Under the pieces are notes generated by a model. The model worked only from the letters and a program-made list of their open reading frames with translations, had not been told where the DNA came from and searched no databases. The position numbers and the translations under genes are program-made. A stretch of DNA of 64,000 bases. It comes from Flavobacterium sp. WC2421. GTDB lineage: Bacteria; Bacteroidota; Bacteroidia; Flavobacteriales; Flavobacteriaceae. Below, piece by piece: positions 1 through 9,100 of this stretch. The stretch spans positions 1,736,001 to 1,800,000 of the forward strand of contig NZ_CP162004.1 of the NCBI RefSeq assembly GCF_040822115.1, given 5' to 3'. Numbering within the stretch: the stretch's first letter is position 1; every line of letters starts with the position of its first letter.

Positions 1-1
1 T

Positions 2-430
2 AAGACGAGTTCAGTAACAGGTAAAAAATTGGATAAAACTACTCAGGTAGCCATTAAAGGCGAATGGGTATTGACCTCAGTAACGTATCCAGGATCACAA
101 TATATCAAAGTGAATTCTTTTGATATTGCCGATTCTAAATGTTTTGTAGGAAGTACATGGAAATTTGTTTCGAATAATAATAAAGGAAATATGGCTTTAA
201 CAAGTGCTGATTGTACTGGTTTTAGTTCTCCAATCACTTGGTTTGTTAACACAGATCAAGAATTCATATTGAAAGTTTTGGATGCTGGTGAAAAAGCAAA
301 AAGAGTAAGAGCAGGTTACAAACTGTTTGTTGAAAACCTAGGAGATAATTCGTTCCAATTGGTTGATAAAGGAAATGTTGTTGGTGGAAAAGCTATTGAT
401 GTAGTGTACCAATTTCAAAGAGCAAACTAA
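2..430 (+). CDS. Lipocalin-like protein, 3' part (5' end outside window)
   Basis: The frame is open from the left edge to the TAA at 428-430, so the start and probably an export signal lie outside the window. A TTG at 29-31 is in frame but unlikely to be the start, because coding sequence continues upstream of it. The visible 142 residues include the phrase GEWVLTSVTY near the start and a tail of alternating hydrophobic strands ending in VVYQFQRAN. This resembles the small lipocalin-like (Lipocalin_4) proteins of Flavobacteria, which are exported beta-barrel proteins of unknown ligand. The OmpA-family lipoprotein gene follows 30 bp downstream on the same strand with no terminator between, so the two are probably co-transcribed. 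Family assignment is by overall look only; no catalytic residues are expected. Confidence 0.6.
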   Translation, partial: KTSSVTGKKLDKTTQVAIKGEWVLTSVTYPGSQYIKVNSFDIADSKCFVGSTWKFVSNNNKGNMALTSADCTGFSSPITWFVNTDQEFILKVLDAGEKAKRVRAGYKLFVENLGDNSFQLVDKGNVVGGKAIDVVYQFQRAN

Positions 431-460
431 AAATTAATTAAAAAAATAAAACAGATCATT

Positions 461-1156
461 ATGAAAAACTTTTCTATACTAACATTGGCATTAGTAATGT
501 CAATAGGAACACTTTTTACAAGTTGCGAGGCTATTAAAAACACAAATAATACACAAAGAGGTGCTGGTATTGGTGCAGCAAGTGGTGCCGTTATAGGTGC
601 AATTCTTGGTAACAATCTTGGTAAAGGTGGTAAAGGAGCAATGGGTGCTGTTCTTGGTGGTGTTGTAGGTGGAGTTGCCGGTGGAGTCATTGGTAATAAA
701 ATGGATAAACAAGCAAGACAAATTGATGAGGTGCTTCCAGGTGCTGAAGTGAAACGTGTGGGTGAAGGAATCCAATTGGTTTTAAATGAAAATGCAGTTC
801 GTTTTGATACTAATAAATCAACTTTAACAGCTACTGCAAAAGCTAATTTAGATAAATTAATTCCTGTATTTACAGAGTATCCTGATACTGATATCACTAT
901 TTTTGGATATACTGATAACACTGGTCCAGCAGACTATAATTTAAAATTATCTGGTGAAAGAGCAGCTTCAGTTAGAAACTATTTAGTTAGTAAAGGTGTT
1001 GCTTCCTCTCGATTTAATGTTACTGGTTTAGGAATTGCTGATCCAATTGCTACAAATGATACTCCAGAAGGTAGAAGTCAAAACCGTCGTGTTGAGTTTG
1101 CTATTACTGCAAATGATAAAATGCAACAAGACGCTAAGATTGAAGCTGGGAACTAA
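461..1156 (+). CDS. OmpA-family outer-membrane lipoprotein with glycine zipper
   Basis: 231 residues. A signal peptide ends in the lipobox LFTSC (Cys22), so this is probably a lipoprotein. Residues about 34-85 are a glycine-zipper segment (repeated GAxxGA/GGVVGGVAGG pattern) that can insert in or lie on a membrane. Residues about 105-220 form an OmpA-like peptidoglycan-binding domain: IFGYTDNTG, LSGERAASVRNYL and GRSQNRRVEF contain the Asp and Arg that bind diaminopimelate in this family. It likely tethers the outer membrane to peptidoglycan. It is preceded by a lipocalin-like gene and followed by a strong terminator. The same gene pair is, from memory, common in Flavobacterium. Confidence 0.9.
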   Translation: MKNFSILTLALVMSIGTLFTSCEAIKNTNNTQRGAGIGAASGAVIGAILGNNLGKGGKGAMGAVLGGVVGGVAGGVIGNKMDKQARQIDEVLPGAEVKRVGEGIQLVLNENAVRFDTNKSTLTATAKANLDKLIPVFTEYPDTDITIFGYTDNTGPADYNLKLSGERAASVRNYLVSKGVASSRFNVTGLGIADPIATNDTPEGRSQNRRVEFAITANDKMQQDAKIEAGN

Positions 1157-1180
1157 AAGAAAATATTTTTTAATTCTAAA

Positions 1181-1219
1181 AAAGGTCGTTTCGTAATTAT
1201 TACGAGACGACTTTTTTTT
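1181..1219 (+). terminator. Rho-independent terminator after the OmpA gene
   Basis: A stem of about 13 bp with two G-U wobbles (AGGTCGTTTCGTA against TACGAGACGACTT) is followed by a run of eight T. It closes the lipocalin-OmpA unit. Confidence 0.9.
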
Positions 1220-1262
1220 ATTTATATTATCGTTTCCATAAAATAATTTTGACAAAGAAATC

Positions 1263-1270
1263 TATCTTTG
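1263..1270 (+). promoter_or_regulatory. Bacteroidetes -7 box for the ABC ATPase gene
   Basis: TATCTTTG fits TAnnTTTG and lies 26 bp before the ATG at 1297. No -33 TTG is seen at the usual distance. The box overlaps a possible upstream in-frame start at 1249, which argues for the downstream ATG. Confidence 0.6.
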
Positions 1271-1296
1271 TACTCTTAAATTTCATTATCATAAAA

Positions 1297-2241
1297 ATGC
1301 TTCAAGTTCAAAACATCACATTCGGATATACCGAAAAACAAGTGCTAACCAATGCTAGTTTTACAATTACAAAAGGACAAAATATTGCTATAATCGGCGA
1401 AAGTGGTTGTGGTAAAAGCACGCTTTTAAAATTAATTTATGGATTGTATGATTTAGATGAAGGACACATTTTATGGAATGAGGAAGAAGTGTTAGGTCCA
1501 AAATACAACTTGGTTCCAGGAATGCCATTCATGAAGTATTTGTCACAAGATTTTGATTTGATGCCTTATATCACTGTTGCGGAGAATGTGGGTAAATATT
1601 TATCGAATGTTTTTCAAGATAAAAAACAAGAGCGAATCCATGAATTACTGGAGATTGTTGAAATGACAGAATTCGCCCATGTGAAAGCAAAATATTTAAG
1701 TGGAGGACAACAGCAACGCGTGGCGCTGGCTAGAGTTCTGGCCTTGGAACCTGAAATATTATTATTAGATGAGCCTTTTAGTCATATTGATAATTTTAGA
1801 AAAAATGCATTGCGTCGCAATTTGTTTGCGTATTTAAAAGGGCAAGGAGTTACTTGTCTTGTAGCAACTCACGATAGTACCGATGCGCTTTCATTTGCGG
1901 ATGAAACGATTGTTTTGCAAAACGGAAGAATTGTTGATAAGGCAGCTTCTTTTGATTTGTATATGAATCCTATCAACAAATATGTAGCATCCTTATTTGG
2001 CGAAGTAAATGAGCTGAAATTATCTCAATTAGTTCCTGTCGATGGGGAAGATGAGATCGTGTTACTTTATCCACATCAATTGAAAGTAGTAGATAATGGC
2101 TTAATGCATGTAGTGGTAAAACAATCGTATTTTAAAGGAGGCCATTATTTAATAAAAGCAGTATTTGATAGAAAAGTAATCTTTTTTGAGCATGACAGTC
2201 CGTTAGAACTCAATCAAGAAGTGACGTTGATGATTTCATAA
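1297..2241 (+). CDS. ABC transporter ATP-binding protein (PotA/FbpC-like)
   Basis: 314 residues from ATG 1297. The frame is open to 1249, but that region carries the promoter box and the ABC fold begins at MLQVQNITFGY. Walker A GESGCGKST is at about 34-42, followed by the ABC signature LSGGQQQR, Walker B EILLLDEP and the switch His in ATHDST. About 70 residues after the ATPase resemble the TOBE-type regulatory tail of PotA/FbpC/CysA-type importers. It would hydrolyse ATP at the inner face of the membrane to drive solute transport. No permease or binding-protein gene is adjacent, so substrate cannot be inferred and it may serve permeases encoded elsewhere. It is followed by a structured repeat and then fabH. 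Confidence 0.88.
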   Translation: MLQVQNITFGYTEKQVLTNASFTITKGQNIAIIGESGCGKSTLLKLIYGLYDLDEGHILWNEEEVLGPKYNLVPGMPFMKYLSQDFDLMPYITVAENVGKYLSNVFQDKKQERIHELLEIVEMTEFAHVKAKYLSGGQQQRVALARVLALEPEILLLDEPFSHIDNFRKNALRRNLFAYLKGQGVTCLVATHDSTDALSFADETIVLQNGRIVDKAASFDLYMNPINKYVASLFGEVNELKLSQLVPVDGEDEIVLLYPHQLKVVDNGLMHVVVKQSYFKGGHYLIKAVFDRKVIFFEHDSPLELNQEVTLMIS

Positions 2242-2267
2242 TTTTTATTTGTCACGCGATTCGTTTT

Positions 2268-2366
2268 AGCCCTGATAGCAGCGGCATCTCCCGATTTAGA
2301 AAAACAAGGCTTTTTTTGCCGTAGTTTTTAGTATCGGGAATATAGCGGATAGCAGGAAATAGCTCC
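2268..2366 (-). repeat. Dispersed structured intergenic element, copy 1 (type I)
   Basis: Read on the minus strand it begins GGAGCTATTTCCTGCTATCC and ends GCTGCTATCAGGGCT. The inner hairpin pairs TCCCGAT with ATCGGGA around a second small stem. The helix next to the cores is CCTGCTA (2350-2356) with TATCAGG (2271-2277), one C-U mismatch. Four related copies occur elsewhere in the window. It lies between the ABC ATPase and fabH, on the strand opposite to both. Possibly the Rfam Flavo-1 RNA; not verified. Confidence 0.8.
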
Positions 2367-2404
2367 AGAAAAATATAAGTTGCTATTTGATAAAAAATCA
2401 GTAA

Positions 2405-2440
2405 TTTGTGAGCCAATATTTTAACGTATTTATAAATTTG
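2405..2440 (+). promoter_or_regulatory. Promoter of fabH
   Basis: TTTG at 2405-2408 and TAAATTTG at 2433-2440 with a 24-bp spacer, a little longer than usual. The -7 box ends 26 bp before the fabH ATG. Confidence 0.55.
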
Positions 2441-2466
2441 CAACCTTATTTTAATAAAACAATAAT

Positions 2467-3474
2467 ATGTACCATTCAAAAATAGCAGGATTAGGATATT
2501 ATGTTCCTTCCAATGTTGTCACTAATGATGATTTGGCAAAAATCATAGACACAAACGACGAATGGATTCAAGAAAGAACTGGAATTCAAGAAAGAAGACA
2601 CATTATAAGAGGGGAAGATACGACAACTTCAATGGGTGTGAAAGCAGCTGAAATTGCTATTGAACGAGCAGGAGTTGCTAAAGAGGATATCGATTTTGTG
2701 GTTTTTGCCACTTTAAGTCCAGATTATTATTTTCCTGGTCCAGGAGTTTTAGTTCAGCGTGATTTAGGTTTACGAACTGTGGGAGCACTTGATGTAAGAA
2801 ATCAATGTTCAGGATTTTTGTATGCTTTATCAGTTGCGGATCAATACATCAAAACAGGAATGTATAAGAATGTTTTGGTTATAGGATCTGAGGTGCATTC
2901 TACAGGTTTAGATATGACATCGCGTGGACGTGGTGTTTCGGTTATTTTTGGGGATGGAGCAGGAGCCGCAGTTTTAAGCAGAGAAGAAGATTTAACCAAA
3001 GGGATTCTTTCTACCCATCTACATTCAGAAGGGCAACATGCTGAAGAACTTATTGTAAAAGCACCCGGAATGGGTGGGCGTTGGGTTACAGACATCTTAG
3101 CAGATAATGATCCAGACGATGAAAGTTATTTCCCTTATATGAATGGACAATTTGTATTTAAAAATGCAGTAGTTCGTTTTAGTGAAGTAATCAATGAAGG
3201 GCTGGAAGCGAATAACCTTCAAGTATCAGATATTGATATGCTAATACCACATCAAGCTAATTTGAGAATTTCTCAGTTTATCCAAAAGAAATTTGGATTG
3301 AATGATGATCAAGTTTTTAATAATATTCAAAAATATGGTAATACAACCGCTGCTTCTATTCCAATTGCGCTCACAGAAGCTTGGGAATTAGGGAAAATTA
3401 AATCTGGTGACACGGTAGTTTTGGCTGCTTTTGGTAGTGGATTTACTTGGGCTAGTGCTATTATAAAATGGTAA
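2467..3474 (+). CDS. fabH: Beta-ketoacyl-ACP synthase III
   Basis: 335 residues, the family's normal length. It condenses an acyl-CoA starter with malonyl-ACP to begin fatty acid synthesis in the cytosol. The catalytic triad is visible: Cys114 in NQCSGFLYAL, His262 in PHQANLRI and Asn292 in KYGNTTAAS. The N-terminus (IAGLGYYVPSNVVTNDDL) and the RTGIQERR motif are typical. It stands alone here: it has its own promoter and ends in a bidirectional terminator. In Flavobacteria the starter is often branched, but nothing in the sequence alone shows that. A paralogue of the FabH-like family with another substrate cannot be fully excluded. Confidence 0.93.
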   Translation: MYHSKIAGLGYYVPSNVVTNDDLAKIIDTNDEWIQERTGIQERRHIIRGEDTTTSMGVKAAEIAIERAGVAKEDIDFVVFATLSPDYYFPGPGVLVQRDLGLRTVGALDVRNQCSGFLYALSVADQYIKTGMYKNVLVIGSEVHSTGLDMTSRGRGVSVIFGDGAGAAVLSREEDLTKGILSTHLHSEGQHAEELIVKAPGMGGRWVTDILADNDPDDESYFPYMNGQFVFKNAVVRFSEVINEGLEANNLQVSDIDMLIPHQANLRISQFIQKKFGLNDDQVFNNIQKYGNTTAASIPIALTEAWELGKIKSGDTVVLAAFGSGFTWASAIIKW

Positions 3475-3504
3475 GAAATTTATAGTTGCTATTGTTTTTA
3501 AATC

Positions 3505-3537
3505 AAAAAACCCAGAGTTGGCAAACTCTGGGTTTTT
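3505..3537. terminator. Bidirectional terminator between fabH and the TonB-dependent receptor
   Basis: A perfect stem (ACCCAGAGTT type) around a short GGCA loop, flanked by A-run and T-run, placed between convergent genes. It can serve both strands. Confidence 0.92.
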
Positions 3538-3566
3538 CTTTTGGAACCTAACTATTAAAACTAATC

Positions 3567-5987
3567 TTATAAAAGGCCACCACCACCTTGGGTTTCATTG
3601 TTGTCCCTTTGTTTTCTTTGAATGGCTTTGTTTTTACCGCTTCCAAATCTATAATTGAATCCTAAATAAACCGATTGGCTTTCCCAGTTGAATTGCCCGT
3701 TAGATTTATAAGGGCGGTCACCTGCAAAAGCAAAATGCATGGAGTTAAAAACATCGCTGAATCGTGCACTGATTGTTCCACTTCCTTTTAAGATATTGTA
3801 ACTACTTCCAACATCCATTTTCCACATGGCTTCTCTATTAAACTGTAAGCTCAAATCGCGTCCTCTGTACATTCCAAATAATTGGAAACGCAGGTCTTTA
3901 GTAGCTTTAAAAGTATTGTTGATGCGCGCATTAAATGTACTTGCATTGACTTCAACAAATTCATAAACACCAGGAGTACTCTCAATAGTTCCTTTTACTT
4001 TTTTCTGATACGCATCAACACTTACATTAGCGCTCCACCATTTTTTAAAATCTAAATTACCCGAAACTTCAACTCCATACGCATTGTTGTTGTTGAAATT
4101 ATCATAAGATAAGATTTGCTTGTTTGGGTTATCCGGATTAGTATAGATAACTCTTGTGATTTCATCTTCAATTCTTCTATAGAAAACACCTGAAGTAATA
4201 GATCCTATTTTAGTTTTTCTAGTATAATTTATTTCATACGAGTTCGTAAACTGCGGAATAAGATTTGGATTTCCTTGAGAATCTAATGTTGCAGTACTCC
4301 ATTCTCTAATAGGGTTGACTTGTCCGATGCTTGGACGATCCACTCTTCTTGAAAAACTAAGGTTAAATGAGTTGTTATCACTTGGCGTATAAGTCAAGAA
4401 TGTAGAAGGATAAACGTTTAATAAGTCATCTTTAAAGGCACCATCTGCTTTAGATACTTCTTTAAATAGGGCATCAACATTGTATTTTTCTACACGCGCT
4501 CCAGCTTGAAAACTCCATTTTTTCCATTGTTTACCTAAAGTGGCATAGGCCGAAGATATTTTTCTGTCGTAACTAAAATTTGAATTTGGATTACTGTCTC
4601 TAAGCAAACTATTATCGGTTGTTTCGTTTCTATGCTCTAAACCCAATTCTAATTTTATAGTCTCCGTAAGAGGGTTTACATAATCAAGATTGATAATAGT
4701 ATTTTTGCCAATAGTTTCTACATCATTTGTGTAAGAACTAGTCAACGCTCGCGTGTCTCTGTTGTAATTAGAATAAACGGCATTTTCTGGCTCATTATTT
4801 TTATTGTAATTCATCTCTAATTCTAAACTGTGTCCTTCCTTTTTAAATTTTACTTTATAATCGAAATTGTAAGTTTGAGAACGTTCCTTATTTTTATTAT
4901 CGAAAAGTTGAATTACATCTACATTTGTCGCATTGTTTGTATAATCTACATCTGTGCTTGCGTTACCACTTCCTTTAAAGAAACTTTGATTGGTGTAGAA
5001 TGACAACGTGTTTTTATCATTAATATTGAAATCAAAACCCACTTTTGCTAAATGAGAAGTGTTATTGTTTATGAATGTAAAAAGCTGATCGTTTTCTTTA
5101 TTAACTTCTTTGCTTTTTATAAATCCATGATTGGATCGTTTTCCTGTGTTTAAACCATAATTTCCATAAAAATTAAATTTTCCACTTCTATAATTTAAAT
5201 CGATTGATGAATTTAGTTTGGGCGTTTTTCCAAAAGTAACTCCATTATTAATGCTACCATTAAAACCAATTTTACTGTTTTTATTTAAAACAATATTAAT
5301 AATTCCGCTCATTCCTTCTGGATTGTATTTTGCAGATGGATTAGTGATTAATTCAATTTGCTTAATCGATGAGGAAGGGATTTGTTGCAATAATTGTGAA
5401 GCCTCTATATTAGATGGTTTTCCATCAATTAAAACACGAACATTAGAGTTTCCTCTTAAACTAATCGCATTGGTTTGTGGGTCAACACTAACCGATGGAA
5501 TATTATTCATTATTTCCCCCGCTGTTGCTCCAGCAGAGATTAAATCTTTCCCAACATTAATGATTTTTCGATCTATTTTTTGTTCAATAGTAGATTTCTC
5601 ACTAACAATATCAACTCCTTTTAATTCTATTGCATCTTCTTCTATTGCAATTGTATTTAGATTTATGTTTTTATTTTCGGAAGATAATTCAATTGATTTT
5701 ACAACCGTTTTATATCCAATAAACTGAAATTCGACAGTGTATTTTTTTAAATCTAGATTTTTGATAATGAAAATACCTTTGTCTGAAGTGATTCCTCCAG
5801 TTACGAATTTGTCAGCTTCTTTAACAATAACATTTACATAGGGTAATGGTTCATTGGTTTTCTTGTCAATAACTTTTCCGGTTACACTTCCTGTGTTTTC
5901 GAGAAGATTGGGTTTGACTGAGTTTTGTGCTTGCATCGAAACGATAGTTCCGAATAGGCAGACTAAAATTAATTGTACTGTTTTCAT
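3567..5987 (-). CDS. TonB-dependent receptor, outer membrane beta-barrel family
   Basis: 806 residues. A signal peptide of about 20 residues ends near SMQAQ. Residues about 35-115 are a carboxypeptidase-regulatory-like beta-sandwich (VTGKVIDKKTNEPLPYVNV). Residues about 120-220 are a plug domain (SAGATAGEIMNNIPSVSVD, then VLIDGKP). The rest alternates as in a 22-strand barrel and ends near YLGFNYRFGSG, followed by a short basic and Gly-rich tail. The layout matches the OMP_b-brl_3 group rather than full SusC, and no SusD partner is adjacent. Substrate is unknown. It is convergent with fabH. A T9SS substrate gene lies 211 bp upstream on the same strand but is separated by a terminator, so the receptor is probably transcribed alone. 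Confidence 0.88.
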   Translation of the reverse strand: MKTVQLILVCLFGTIVSMQAQNSVKPNLLENTGSVTGKVIDKKTNEPLPYVNVIVKEADKFVTGGITSDKGIFIIKNLDLKKYTVEFQFIGYKTVVKSIELSSENKNINLNTIAIEEDAIELKGVDIVSEKSTIEQKIDRKIINVGKDLISAGATAGEIMNNIPSVSVDPQTNAISLRGNSNVRVLIDGKPSNIEASQLLQQIPSSSIKQIELITNPSAKYNPEGMSGIINIVLNKNSKIGFNGSINNGVTFGKTPKLNSSIDLNYRSGKFNFYGNYGLNTGKRSNHGFIKSKEVNKENDQLFTFINNNTSHLAKVGFDFNINDKNTLSFYTNQSFFKGSGNASTDVDYTNNATNVDVIQLFDNKNKERSQTYNFDYKVKFKKEGHSLELEMNYNKNNEPENAVYSNYNRDTRALTSSYTNDVETIGKNTIINLDYVNPLTETIKLELGLEHRNETTDNSLLRDSNPNSNFSYDRKISSAYATLGKQWKKWSFQAGARVEKYNVDALFKEVSKADGAFKDDLLNVYPSTFLTYTPSDNNSFNLSFSRRVDRPSIGQVNPIREWSTATLDSQGNPNLIPQFTNSYEINYTRKTKIGSITSGVFYRRIEDEITRVIYTNPDNPNKQILSYDNFNNNNAYGVEVSGNLDFKKWWSANVSVDAYQKKVKGTIESTPGVYEFVEVNASTFNARINNTFKATKDLRFQLFGMYRGRDLSLQFNREAMWKMDVGSSYNILKGSGTISARFSDVFNSMHFAFAGDRPYKSNGQFNWESQSVYLGFNYRFGSGKNKAIQRKQRDNNETQGGGGLL

Positions 5988-6011
5988 GATTGATTATTTT
6001 GATTGATGATG

Positions 6012-6019
6012 CAAAGGTA
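6012..6019 (-). promoter_or_regulatory. -7 box for the TonB-dependent receptor gene
   Basis: TACCTTTG on the minus strand, 24 bp before the ATG at 5987. No convincing -33 TTG. Confidence 0.5.
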
Positions 6020-6146
6020 ATTATTTTTTATATAATATGTATTACATAGTACTATTTTATGCAAAAATATATTTATTAAAAATTGATGATTTACATAGTA
6101 GACTATGAAGCATTCACTTTGTTACAAAAAATCAATATTTTGTTTA

Positions 6147-6183
6147 AAAAAAAATGACTTTCAAAATTAGAAAGTCATTTTTA
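6147..6183 (-). terminator. Terminator after the 1428-residue surface protein gene
   Basis: On the minus strand, AAATGACTTTC pairs with GAAAGTCATTT around a 7-nt loop and is followed by a run of T. It lies 16 bp after the stop codon. Confidence 0.88.
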
Positions 6184-6198
6184 TACTATGAAGTGTAT

Positions 6199-9100
6199 TT
6201 ACCTTTTTAAAGAAAAATGGGATTTGTATTCTTTTGTGGTATTGTTTTCTGTGTAGAATATAGTAAACCAGTAATCATCTGCAGGAAGGGAATACCCATT
6301 ATAGTTTCCGTCCCAACCCGTTCCATTAGGAGAAAGTTCTTTGAGTAGTTTGCCGTACCTATCGAAAATATATAGTTTGATATTTTCTTGATTTGGCATT
6401 TCGGTTACATTCCAAGTGTCATTATATCCATCTCCATTTGGTGTGAAAAACTTAGGAGCATTTATCATTTTTAGACTAATCGGATTAGTAGATCCACAAC
6501 CATTTGCATCGCTGACACTAATTTCATGAATTCCAGAACTAACATTTGTAAAAGTATTGCTACTTTGTGGAGTATTTCCATCTAAAGAATAAAGAAAATT
6601 AGCTCCATTTCCTATACTTGTCACTGCATTTACTGTAATGGTCTGGTTATCTGTAAACCAGCCATCAGTAGTAAACGTGATGGAACTTGGTGGAGCTGAT
6701 TCGATAACAGCAAATGGAATTATATCTGAGGTGCAACCAAATATGGACAAATCAGTTACAGTTAGTGTGTAGTTTCCAGGCTGACTTGTTGAAAAATCAG
6801 AGGCGGTACCTACTAAAATGCCATTTTCTTCTTTCCATTCAAATGAATATCGAGGGGCAGTATATCCACTAGTGATATAAGCATTGGTTAACGTTCCTGT
6901 GGCAAAGTCATGGCAAATTGCTGGAACGCTAAGTATTGGGTTTGGTTTATCAGTGATTGTGATCTCCATTGGTTTTTCATCAGAGCAAATTACAGTTGAC
7001 GAATTTCCTACTTCAGCATAGGCATATATTGTAGATGAAGTTGTTATTACATCACCAGGGTATTTTTCTGTATTAGTAGTATTAGCAGGGCCACCAGATT
7101 GTGTGAAGTATTTACTAATGGGAGCAATAAAGTTGGGTAATGTATACGATTCACATCTTGTTACCGCTGCAATAGGTGCAATTATGGGGCTGTTGTAAAT
7201 GGTTATTGTAAAATCATCTTGATCAGAACAGGCAACTCGAGTATTGTCTTCTGCATAGACATATAGTTTTGTAGTTGTAGTAATAGGTGAATAGGGAGGA
7301 CTTAGTTTTGTTCCAGCTCCTTGTGGACCATTTGCATCGGTATAATAATCGCCAAGACCTACAATTGCTGGTAAAATATAATTATTACAGGCATATTGAT
7401 CTGAAATTTTATTTACTAAGGTGATTAATGCTGAAATACTATATTCAGCAGTACAAGTGTTAGGTGCAGTAGCAGCTGCATAAACATATATAGTTTTGGA
7501 TGAGCTAAGTATATATCCAGGAGGTAATATTGGATTTGTAGGAGAAGGACCTCCAGGGAATTCATAATATTCTCCATTAGCTAAATCATCAAGGACATAG
7601 TTTTGCCCACATTTTATAACCTCAATTGGTCTAGCATCTATTAAGGGAGATGGGTTCACAGTAATTAAGAATTTTTCTTCAACATAGCACGAGCCAGATG
7701 CAGCTTTATCATAAAAATACATAGTTTGTGTTTTGGTTACCGGAAATCCAACGGGGCGCATATTTCCAGTACCTAGAGGTTTAGTAAAATAATTTCCCGA
7801 ATGTGCCACTGGAGGTAAATAATACACATCACATTGTGGGGTAGTGTCACTAAATATTGGCAGCGGTGCTATGCTTACATTTACCGTGAACTGTAAATTG
7901 TCAGTGCAGCTTTCTCCAGTTACATAATACCAAAGTGTAGTTGTTGTATTTATTGAAGTACCGGCCGGAACAACTGATCCTCCGCCTCCAGCCGCAGTTC
8001 TATATTCACCAACAATTAATGGAGGCAAAATATAAGCCGAACAAGAATTTACATCAGATGGAGGATTAATATCTGAAATACCGATATATACAGTAAATGT
8101 TTTTTCGGAAGTACAGTTAGTTGGTGCCGTTCCTGTTTCTTTGTAAACATAAATAGGAGTAGTTGCAATTATAATTGTTCCAGCTGGAATAATAGGCAGT
8201 CCTTTATTAGGTCCTGAATAATAAATACCACCATTAACATCAGCAGGCATGATGTAGGAACTACAGCCAAATTGATTTTCATAATCTGGTAAAGCAGTAA
8301 ACGGAATTATTGTTATTGAGAAAGGTTTTTCTTGATTGCAGGCGGGTGACACGGTAGTATCTTGAAACCAAACATAAATGGTATTTAAGCCTGCTGCATT
8401 TATTATTGTTCCCGATGCTAACTCAGTGTTCCCTGGAGTTGTAGTACCTCCACTTTGAGTATAGTATTTTCCGTAAGCTAAATTGGGAAGTTTGTATGCG
8501 GTACAATAGGTTGATGAAGCGGGTGTTATTGTTCCCAAGTTTGCTATAGTAACTTTAAAAGAATCTTGATTTGTACAGATTCCAGATTGATTGAATACAT
8601 ATAAAGTAGTTGTGGTAGAAATTTTGTCTCCTGCAAAAAGCTGCGTTCCTGTCCCATTTAATCCTGTCCAATATTGTGCTCCTGTTTCTGTTAACGTAGG
8701 TAAAGTATAGGAAGTACATACAAATACATCTTTTAAAACGTCTACTTGAGGTAGGGGAGTAACAGTAAGTTGAAAGCTTGTTACAACAAAGCAATTGTTA
8801 CTAGAAATATTTTGTAATCGGACCCACAATGTAGTACTAGAATACAATAATATGTTGCTTGAATTTGGAATTATAGTATTAGAATTATTGGTAGCTCCTG
8901 CTAAAGAAGAGTGAAATGTTAGGATGGTATATAAAGGGTTTTGAGCACCCATTATTGCTGCTTTTGCTGCTGATAAGTTAAAGCTTGCTTTCGGCGTAGC
9001 ATCCGTATTATTTCTTGCGCATAGTGCTATATCACTGGGTGTAGATGAAATGATTGGACTTGCCACAATCATTAATTGAAAAGATCGTATTTCGTAACAT

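Noticed and set aside
1249..1296. Alternative N-terminal extension of the ABC ATPase
   Set aside because: The extension overlaps the -7 promoter box at 1263-1270 and adds no family sequence. The ATG at 1297 begins the conserved fold.
2268..2366. Element copies as insertion-sequence ends or MITEs
   Set aside because: No target-site duplication or transposase-like terminal motif was seen, and the covarying helix suggests RNA structure. A mobile origin is not excluded.
2252..2479. Minus-strand open frame of 75 codons between the ABC ATPase and fabH
   Set aside because: It spans element copy 1, which is structured non-coding DNA, and runs into the fabH start. Composition is not gene-like.
5218..5727. 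Plus-strand open frame of 169 codons inside the TonB-dependent receptor gene
   Set aside because: Antisense to a clear, full-length coding frame; no promoter or family match.
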